A stretch of 12,217 bases of DNA. It comes from Oceanospirillaceae bacterium (lineage in GTDB: Bacteria > Pseudomonadota > Gammaproteobacteria > Pseudomonadales > Balneatricaceae). Below, one piece after another: positions 6,974-12,217 of the stretch. The number at the start of each line of letters is the position of its first letter. Positions within the stretch are counted from its first letter, which is position 1. The DNA lies in contig DNNY01000045.1 in the NCBI GenBank assembly GCA_003497765.1, positions 1 through 12,217 of the forward strand, in the 5' to 3' direction. The notes below the pieces were generated by a model. That model worked only from the letters and a program-made list of their open reading frames with translations, was not told the origin of the DNA and searched no databases. Made by a program: the position numbers and the translations under genes.

Positions 6974-8110
6974 ATGAAGCAATCCATAAGCATGATTGTA
7001 TTGGCTAGCTTACTAAGCTTTTCTATTGGCAGTTGGCAAAGTGCTGTCGCTAATGCTGTACCACAACCACAGTTGCCCCTCCAAGCCCTGCAAGATTTTG
7101 TTAATGTATACGAGCGCGTGCGTAGCGAGCATATTGAGCCACGCAGTGATGAAGAACTGTTAACCTTGGCTCTGCAGGGTTTGATGTTAAAACTGGATCC
7201 CTACTCGGCCTTCCTTGATGCCGATGCCACACGAGCTCTAGAAGAGGCCACATCAGGTTCCTATGTGGGCATAGGTGTAGAAATTGAACCTGCCGGACAC
7301 CATATCTTAGTCATCACCCCCATTGATGGCAGCCCAGCTCAAATAGCAGGTATTAAAGCAGGTGATTGGGTTACCCATATTAATAATCGCAGTGTTAAGG
7401 GCCTAGACCAAATGGCAATTTATCGCCTAATTAGCGGCCCGGAAGGTTCTGAGGTTAAGCTGCGGATTATGCGCCAAGGCCAGCAGCTAGAACTCACTAT
7501 GCGACGCACACAAATTAATATTCCAAGTGTACGTAGTGAAATGATGGCCAACCAAATAGGCTATTTACGCATCAGTCAATTTCAAGAACAAACAGCCGCA
7601 GAATTAATTAAACATATGCAAACCCTGCATAAAGAGGGCGCCAAGGCATGGTTACTCGATTTGCGTAATAATCCAGGGGGCCTAGTGGATAGTGGTGTGG
7701 CCGTGGCCGATGCCTTTTTACACAAAGGCACCATTGTCAGCATTCGGGCGCGCCATGAAGATGGCAACCTGGACTATCGTGCTGACGCACAAGATCACAG
7801 TAAAAAGTTACCAACTTTAGTATTAATCAATCAGGGTAGTGCCTCCGCCGCAGAAATTGTTGCCGCTGCCCTCCAAGAAAATCGGCGGGCAAAATTGGCT
7901 GGCCAAACTAGTTTTGGTAAAGGCTCAGTGCAGTCCGTTATTAGCCTTGATGAGGAACGAAGTATTAAGCTCACCACCGCTTACTACTTCACCCCCAGAG
8001 GTTATAATCTAAATAGCAATGGCATTAAGCCAGACTATAAGTTTAGTGAAACTATTGCTAGCGAAGCCGCTTTAGAAAAAGCCTTAGACCTTCTGCACAA
8101 ACAGCTATGA
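6974..8110 (+). CDS. ctpA: Periplasmic S41-family carboxy-terminal processing protease (CtpA-like)
   Basis: A 378-residue exported serine protease of the PDZ-containing CTP family. Residues 1-28 form a signal peptide ending in AVANA. The PDZ domain is at about 90-170 (GSYVGIGVEIEP, GSPAQIAGIKAGDWVTHIN), followed by the S41 core with LLDLRNNPGGLVDSGV (227-242). The catalytic dyad is S291 in NQGSASAAEI and K316 in TSFGKGSVQ, 25 residues apart as in E. coli Tsp and plant D1 protease. It is shorter than many CTPs because little follows the core. In Pseudomonas, a CtpA at the matching locus degrades murein hydrolases; the same role here is inference. It starts 21 bases after envC and its TGA overlaps the yibQ ATG. 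E. coli has no protease gene at this position. Confidence 0.92.
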   Translation: MKQSISMIVLASLLSFSIGSWQSAVANAVPQPQLPLQALQDFVNVYERVRSEHIEPRSDEELLTLALQGLMLKLDPYSAFLDADATRALEEATSGSYVGIGVEIEPAGHHILVITPIDGSPAQIAGIKAGDWVTHINNRSVKGLDQMAIYRLISGPEGSEVKLRIMRQGQQLELTMRRTQINIPSVRSEMMANQIGYLRISQFQEQTAAELIKHMQTLHKEGAKAWLLDLRNNPGGLVDSGVAVADAFLHKGTIVSIRARHEDGNLDYRADAQDHSKKLPTLVLINQGSASAAEIVAAALQENRRAKLAGQTSFGKGSVQSVISLDEERSIKLTTAYYFTPRGYNLNSNGIKPDYKFSETIASEAALEKALDLLHKQL

Positions 8111-8937
8111 GCCTAATTTCAATAATATGTCACCATCTATTGCTACTGGGGCTGGCGGCCGTGGCTTGCTTGGGTGCTACACCAATAGTCGCTGCAGACT
8201 TAGCCACCGAGGAAGAGCCACAACCTGCACTAGTAGTGATTATCGATGACCTTGGTGACAATCTGCACAAGGGGCTGGCGGCTGTCCACCTGCCAGGGCC
8301 GGTGACATTAGCTATTATGCCACATACACCTTTTGGCACCCGCTTGGCCTATGAAGGCAACCGTGCAGGCAAGGAGATCATCCTCCACGCTCCCATGGAA
8401 AATCATGCTGGCTTACGCCTAGGGCCTGGTGGCCTTACTAGCGAGATGGATGAACAGACGTTTAAACAGACCTTGCAAAGCAATATTGCAAGTATCCCTT
8501 TTGTTGCCGGTGTGAATAACCATATGGGTAGTGCTTTAACTGAGCTAGAAGAGCCCATGCAATGGACCATGGACGTATTAGAGCAACAAGGGTTGTATTT
8601 TATCGACAGTCGCACCACTGCCAAAACCAAGGCCTATACCTTAGCTCAAGCGCAACATATAGCCAGTCAGTCGCGGGATGTTTTCTTGGATAATAGTATC
8701 GCGCCAGAGGCCTTAGCAAAGCAGTTTCAGAAAGCGATTGAGACGGCTCAAGAAGAAGGTTCGGCGATTTTGATAGGCCACACCTATCCAGCTTCTATTG
8801 CCTTTTTACGTAAACATTTGCCACAACTTGATGCCTTAGGCATTCGCCTAGTATCGGCTTCAGCACTGCTCTACGAAATGGATAATAGACGTCCTCGCCC
8901 TGCTCAGATAAAACAGCTAGCAGAGAAAACAGAGTAA
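8107..8937 (+). CDS. yibQ: Divergent polysaccharide deacetylase family protein YibQ
   Basis: A 276-residue protein with an N-terminal hydrophobic signal segment (about 6-29, ending PIVAA) and one divergent polysaccharide deacetylase domain (about 40-265). Visible motifs are VVIIDDLGDN (43-52), LAIMPHTPFG (68-77), ILHAPMEN (92-99), GVNNHMGSALT (135-145), FIDSRTT (165-171) and LIGHTYP (222-228). The acidic pair and histidines suggest that a metal site is kept, but the substrate is not known for this family. The ATG overlaps the ctpA stop (ATGA), which implies translational coupling. The gene pairs with envC here and in E. coli, so a cell-wall role is likely. Only 6 bases separate its end from the opposing hisF end. 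Confidence 0.9.
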   Translation: MSLISIICHHLLLLGLAAVACLGATPIVAADLATEEEPQPALVVIIDDLGDNLHKGLAAVHLPGPVTLAIMPHTPFGTRLAYEGNRAGKEIILHAPMENHAGLRLGPGGLTSEMDEQTFKQTLQSNIASIPFVAGVNNHMGSALTELEEPMQWTMDVLEQQGLYFIDSRTTAKTKAYTLAQAQHIASQSRDVFLDNSIAPEALAKQFQKAIETAQEEGSAILIGHTYPASIAFLRKHLPQLDALGIRLVSASALLYEMDNRRPRPAQIKQLAEKTE

Positions 8938-8943
8938 AACTAT

Positions 8944-9717
8944 TTACAGGCGCATCTCAATACCACGATCCGCCATATATTGTTTGGCTTCTGGTATAGA
9001 GTATTCATTAAAATGGAAAATACTGGCCGCTAATACGGCATCAGCGCCGCCTTGGGTCACGCCATCCACCAAGTGATCCAGGTTACCCACACCACCAGAA
9101 GCAATAATTGGTACATTTACAGCATCACTAATGGCTCGGGTCACACCCAAATCATAGCCATTTTTAACCCCGTCTTGGTCCATACTGGTTAATAGAATTT
9201 CACCCGCTCCCAAAGCGGTCATTTTTTCTGCCCAAGCCACGGCATCAATGCCCGTTGGTTTGCGGCCACCATGGGTAAAAATTTCCCAACGCGGGGTTTC
9301 ACTAGGCTGGGTAACTAACTTGGCATCAATAGCCACAACAATACATTGAGAACCAAAACGTGCGGCGGCTTCGGCCACAAACTCAGGATTGTAGACCGCT
9401 GCTGAATTAATACTGACCTTATCAGCACCGGCGTTAAGCATACGGCGAATATCATCACAGGTACGAATGCCACCGCCCACAGTAAGAGGAATAAACACCT
9501 CACTGGCCATGCGTTCTACGGTGTTAACGGTGGTATCGCGGCCTTCATGGCTAGCGGTAATATCCAAGAAAGTAATTTCATCGGCACCCTGTTCGTTGTA
9601 ACGCTTGGCTACCTCAACAGGATCGCCCGCATCACGAATATCAACAAACTGCACGCCCTTAACGACACGGCCATTTTCCACATCCAAACAAGGAATGATG
9701 CGCTTTGCTAAACTCAT
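8944..9717 (-). CDS. hisF: Imidazole glycerol phosphate synthase, cyclase subunit HisF
   Basis: A cytoplasmic (beta/alpha)8-barrel enzyme that uses ammonia from HisH to convert PRFAR into imidazole glycerol phosphate and AICAR. The product is 257 residues, the normal length. The N terminus [10 protein letters not shown] contains catalytic D12, and IVVAIDAK contains catalytic D131. Other HisF marks are [38 protein letters not shown] and [11 protein letters not shown]. These show HisF and not the related HisA. I chose the ATG at 9717 (MSLAKRI) because it overlaps the hisH stop as ATGA; an upstream in-frame start at 9732 adds five unlikely residues. In most gammaproteobacteria hisA lies between hisH and hisF, but here it is absent. 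The 3' end faces yibQ 6 bases away, and no terminator is seen. Confidence 0.97.
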   Translation of the reverse strand: MSLAKRIIPCLDVENGRVVKGVQFVDIRDAGDPVEVAKRYNEQGADEITFLDITASHEGRDTTVNTVERMASEVFIPLTVGGGIRTCDDIRRMLNAGADKVSINSAAVYNPEFVAEAAARFGSQCIVVAIDAKLVTQPSETPRWEIFTHGGRKPTGIDAVAWAEKMTALGAGEILLTSMDQDGVKNGYDLGVTRAISDAVNVPIIASGGVGNLDHLVDGVTQGGADAVLAASIFHFNEYSIPEAKQYMADRGIEMRL

Positions 9718-10352
9718 TGGTGACCATCCCAAAGTACAAAATTCTTTAACAACTGCAAACCCGCTGTATGGCTTTTTTCCGGATGAAACTGTACCGCAAA
9801 CAAATTTTTCTGCGCTAAGGCCACATCAAAATCCACACCATAATGACAGGTGCCTGCCACCAAACTGCGGTCTTCTGAACGCACAAAGTAACTATGTACA
9901 AAATAGAAACGGCTATGGTTATCAATGCCTGACCAAAGAGGGTGATCAAACTGCTGCACCTGATTCCAACCCATATGAGGCACTTTTAAATGCCCATCAG
10001 TAACGGCCACTTGATCAGAAAAACAAGTGACCTCACCAGGCAAATGATTAAGACAGTCCACCCCATCGTTTTCTGAGGAAAAGCGCATTAGGGCCTGCAT
10101 ACCAACACAGATCCCTAACATCGGCTTCTGACCCAAGGTATCAGCCACAATCTTATCAACACCCAGACGCTGCATTTCACCAATACAATCGCGAATAGCA
10201 CCCACACCGGGCAAAACCACCCGATCACTATCAGCAATTATCTGGGGATCATTAGTAATTAATACTCGCGCTTGCGGGGCAACATGCTCTAAGGCCTTGG
10301 CAACCGAATGTAGGTTGCCCATACCATAATCAATAACGGCAATCGTCTTCAT
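9714..10352 (-). CDS. hisH: Imidazole glycerol phosphate synthase, glutaminase subunit HisH
   Basis: A class I glutamine amidotransferase of 212 residues that releases ammonia from glutamine and channels it into HisF. The start [12 protein letters not shown] is typical. The PGVGAIRD oxyanion-strand motif is followed by nucleophile C82 in LGICVGMQ and the His/Glu pair H190 and E192 in FHPEKS. It begins 6 bases after the hisB stop and its TGA overlaps the hisF ATG, which couples synthesis of the two subunits. Length and motifs are ordinary, so it should be active. The context with hisB and the complete motif set argue for the histidine-pathway enzyme rather than the HisH2 paralogue used in O-antigen loci. 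Confidence 0.96.
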   Translation of the reverse strand: MKTIAVIDYGMGNLHSVAKALEHVAPQARVLITNDPQIIADSDRVVLPGVGAIRDCIGEMQRLGVDKIVADTLGQKPMLGICVGMQALMRFSSENDGVDCLNHLPGEVTCFSDQVAVTDGHLKVPHMGWNQVQQFDHPLWSGIDNHSRFYFVHSYFVRSEDRSLVAGTCHYGVDFDVALAQKNLFAVQFHPEKSHTAGLQLLKNFVLWDGHQ

Positions 10353-10358
10353 GGTGGC

Positions 10359-10949
10359 TTATAGGCTACCCTTCGTAGAAGGCATCATACCAGCCATACG
10401 TGGATCAGCCGCCAGTGCCATACGCAAAGCACGGCCAAAGGCCTTAAATACCGTTTCCGCTTGGTGGTGGGCATTTTTGCCTCGGATATTATCAAGGTGC
10501 AAGGTTACCTTCGCGTGATTGACAAAGCCGTGGAAAAACTCATCAAACAAATCCACATCAAAACTACCAATACGGCCACGTGTGTATTGCACTTTATTAA
10601 TTAAGCCGGGGCGGCCCGAAAAATCTAATACAACGCGCGATAAAGCTTCATCTAATGGCACATAAGCATGGCCATAGCGAGTCATTCCCTTTTTGTCGCC
10701 CACAGCTTCAGCCACAGCCATACCTAAGGTAATCCCTAAGTCTTCAACAGTGTGGTGGGCATCAATATGTAGATCACCTTGGGCGTGAATATCCAAATCA
10801 ATTAAGCCATGGCGGGCTACCTGATCGAGCATATGATCCAAAAACGGCACCCCAGTTTCACAGGTAAACTGGCCAGTTCCATCCAAATTGACGGACACCT
10901 TAATTTGGGTTTCTAAAGTGTTACGTTCCACCGTAGCAGTTCGAGCCAT
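10359..10949 (-). CDS. hisB: Imidazoleglycerol-phosphate dehydratase HisB (monofunctional)
   Basis: A 196-residue manganese enzyme that dehydrates imidazole glycerol phosphate to imidazole acetol phosphate, the step after HisHF. Metal-binding repeats are seen as [11 protein letters not shown] and [17 protein letters not shown], with [16 protein letters not shown] and a C-terminal STKGSL. The N-terminal histidinol-phosphate phosphatase domain of enteric HisB is missing, so this is the short form found in Pseudomonas and most bacteria. The start [11 protein letters not shown] follows a clear AGGAG about 9 bases upstream. It is the first gene of the hisB-hisH-hisF operon and is divergent from mutY. 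Confidence 0.97.
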   Translation of the reverse strand: MARTATVERNTLETQIKVSVNLDGTGQFTCETGVPFLDHMLDQVARHGLIDLDIHAQGDLHIDAHHTVEDLGITLGMAVAEAVGDKKGMTRYGHAYVPLDEALSRVVLDFSGRPGLINKVQYTRGRIGSFDVDLFDEFFHGFVNHAKVTLHLDNIRGKNAHHQAETVFKAFGRALRMALAADPRMAGMMPSTKGSL

Positions 10950-10995
10950 GATAGGTAACTCCTATAAAGGGTTAAGAAAGCTTTGCAAGTCAGTG

Positions 10996-11024
10996 ATTAT
11001 ACGGGAAATTGCTCCTAAGGCCAA
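10996..11024 (-). promoter_or_regulatory. Sigma-70 promoter for hisB-hisH-hisF
   Basis: On the minus strand TTGGCC (11019-11024, four of six matching the -35 consensus) is followed after exactly 17 bases by a perfect TATAAT (10996-11001). Transcription would begin near 10988, leaving a leader of about 40 bases before the hisB ATG. That is too short for a histidine attenuator, and no run of His codons is seen. Confidence 0.7.
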
Positions 11025-11086
11025 AGTGCAAAAGCAGATTAAATTAGGCATCTTAATCAGTCTTCTCCCAGTACAAGTTTAACCGC

Positions 11087-11092
11087 TATAAT
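11087..11092 (+). promoter_or_regulatory. -10 box of the mutY promoter
   Basis: A perfect TATAAT lies 41 bases before the mutY ATG. The -35 position is poor (TTCTCC at 11063-11068, spacer 18). It is divergent from the hisB promoter, and the two -10 boxes are about 85 bases apart. Confidence 0.5.
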
Positions 11093-11133
11093 ATAGCCAC
11101 ATTTACTAATCTTCTGCGCGCCATAGGGACACC

Positions 11134-12171
11134 ATGAGCACTGACTTTGCCCAGCAACTATTAAGCTGGTTTGATGACCACGGCCGCCATAATCTGCCTT
11201 GGCAGAATAATCGCAATGCCTATCGCGTATGGGTGTCTGAGATAATGCTGCAGCAAACACAAGTGGCTACAGTTATCCCCTATTTTGAGCGTTTTATGGC
11301 GCGCTTCCCGCAGTTATCTGATCTCGCTGCGGCTCCAGTTGATGATGTTTTGGCCTTATGGACTGGCTTGGGATATTACAGTCGAGCGCGTAATCTGCAT
11401 AAATGTGCACAGGTCGTGACTGAGCAATATCAAGGTGATTTCCCCGTTGATACCCAAACCTTAGCCCAATTACCCGGCATAGGCCCCTCAACAGCCGCAG
11501 CCATTGTTAGCCAAGCATATAATAAACCTGCCGCCATCCTTGACGGTAATGTAAAGCGAGTACTAACTCGCATATATGCCATTGAAGGCTGGCCCGGACA
11601 AAAGGTGATTGAGCAACAACTCTGGGACTTAGCCAAACAACTCACGCCCCAGCAGCGTAACGCCGACTATACGCAAGCCATTATGGACTTAGGGGCCACC
11701 ATTTGCCGCCGCAATAAACCATTATGTGTGGCTTGCCCAATGCAAAACAATTGTCAGGCTTTAGCCCAAGAAAAAGTCAGCGCATTACCCACGCGCAAAC
11801 CCAAAAAAGATCTGCCAGAGAAACAAGTATGGACTTTGCTGCTTACCGATCATCAACAAAATGTGCAACTTTACCAACGCCCCCATAAGGGCATTTGGGG
11901 CGGACTGTGGAGCTTACCTGAATTTGCCAGTCTAGAAGATATGGAAAACCATTTAGCACTACTGGGAACCACTAATTCCCAGCCCTTACCCGAAGTAAAG
12001 CATGCCTTTAGTCACTATAAACTAACGTTGCATCCTTATAGAGTGTGCCTGCCAGCAAATCATGGTTTTATCCAAGAATCCACTAGACTAAAGTGGTACG
12101 CCAGCCAACAAATAGATACAATAGGCCTGCCCAGCCCAATCAAACAGATTCTGCAACAATATTGGGCTTAG
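11134..12171 (+). CDS. mutY: Adenine DNA glycosylase MutY
   Basis: A 345-residue base-excision repair enzyme that removes adenine mispaired with 8-oxoguanine, preventing G:C to T:A changes; E. coli MutY is about 350 residues. Residues 1-~210 form the HhH-GPD and iron-sulfur part: catalytic E36 in WVSEIMLQQTQV, hairpin LPGIGPSTAAAI (113-124), catalytic D137 in ILDGNVKRV, and [4Fe-4S] ligands C191, C198, C201 and C207 with C-X6-C-X2-C-X5-C spacing. The C-terminal NUDIX-like 8-oxoG recognition domain (about 228-340) has IWGGLWSLPEF and HAFSHYKLTLHPY. A ribosome-binding site, AGGGA, precedes the ATG. It is followed after 18 bases by yggX, the pairing known in E. coli and Pseudomonas. Confidence 0.97.
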   Translation: MSTDFAQQLLSWFDDHGRHNLPWQNNRNAYRVWVSEIMLQQTQVATVIPYFERFMARFPQLSDLAAAPVDDVLALWTGLGYYSRARNLHKCAQVVTEQYQGDFPVDTQTLAQLPGIGPSTAAAIVSQAYNKPAAILDGNVKRVLTRIYAIEGWPGQKVIEQQLWDLAKQLTPQQRNADYTQAIMDLGATICRRNKPLCVACPMQNNCQALAQEKVSALPTRKPKKDLPEKQVWTLLLTDHQQNVQLYQRPHKGIWGGLWSLPEFASLEDMENHLALLGTTNSQPLPEVKHAFSHYKLTLHPYRVCLPANHGFIQESTRLKWYASQQIDTIGLPSPIKQILQQYWA

Positions 12172-12189
12172 ACCAAAGAGAGCGTAACA

Positions 12190-12217
12190 ATGAGCAACAC
12201 CGTCTTTTGCCGTAAAT
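12190..12217 (+). CDS. yggX: Probable Fe(2+)-trafficking protein YggX, 5' end only
   Basis: Only the first nine codons are in the window, reading MSNTVFCRK. YggX proteins begin MSRTIFC or MSRTVMCRK, with the early Cys thought important for iron and oxidative-stress protection. The ATG has a purine-rich AAAGAGAG upstream. It lies 18 bases after mutY, the usual neighbour, so the two genes are probably cotranscribed. The call rests on the short N terminus plus gene order. Confidence 0.8.

Noticed and set aside
9605..10003. Plus-strand frame of 132 residues across hisF/hisH
   Set aside because: It is antisense to two well-supported catalytic genes and has no recognisable domain.
11037..11058. 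Inverted repeat GATTAA/TTAATC in the hisB-mutY gap
   Set aside because: Only 6 AT-rich pairs around a 10-base centre in AT-rich DNA, and not placed on either -10 box; probably chance.

Overview
The window looks like a chromosomal core segment of a gammaproteobacterium. Protein matches recalled from E. coli and Pseudomonas are strong throughout. The gene order (ntrB-ntrC-trmL, then secB-grxC-yibN facing gpmI-envC-ctpA-yibQ, then a his cluster, mutY and yggX) resembles the Pseudomonas arrangement as I remember it more than the enteric one. Base composition is moderate, with many Gln codons and TTA/CTA Leu codons, which fits a marine Pseudomonadales/Cellvibrionales/Oceanospirillales-type lineage. 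The genus cannot be named from this sequence. Coding density is high, and I see no mobile elements, CRISPR arrays, rRNA or tRNA genes, or prophage signs. No gap between genes reaches 300 bases.

Layout. 2-2040 (+): the end of the nitrogen sensor kinase gene glnL/ntrB, overlapping glnG/ntrC by ATGA and followed by a hairpin terminator. 2205-2663 (+): trmL, with its own likely promoter. 2681-2707: a bidirectional terminator between trmL and the opposing operon. 3966-2719 (-): yibN (rhodanese), grxC (glutaredoxin) and secB (export chaperone). 4202-8937 (+): gpmI (phosphoglycerate mutase), envC (amidase activator), ctpA (S41 protease) and yibQ (divergent polysaccharide deacetylase), tightly packed. 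10949-8944 (-): hisB, hisH and hisF, with hisA absent. 11134 to the end (+): mutY and the first codons of yggX.

How the genes fit together. NtrB/NtrC control nitrogen-responsive sigma-54 promoters. SecB, GrxC and YibN form a protein export and thiol/sulfur housekeeping unit. EnvC, CtpA and YibQ carry signal peptides or N-terminal hydrophobic segments and probably act in the periplasm on the cell wall or its enzymes, while sharing a transcript with glycolytic GpmI. HisH and HisF form imidazole glycerol phosphate synthase, and HisB acts at the next step. MutY removes A mispaired with 8-oxoG, and YggX is linked to iron and oxidative stress.

I do not see a convincing new biological system here. 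The point most worth checking is the missing hisA: hisH runs directly into hisF with a 4-base overlap at the place where hisA usually lies. Smaller points are a CGFC glutaredoxin active site, an altered Walker A residue in NtrC, and inverted repeats lying on two promoters.
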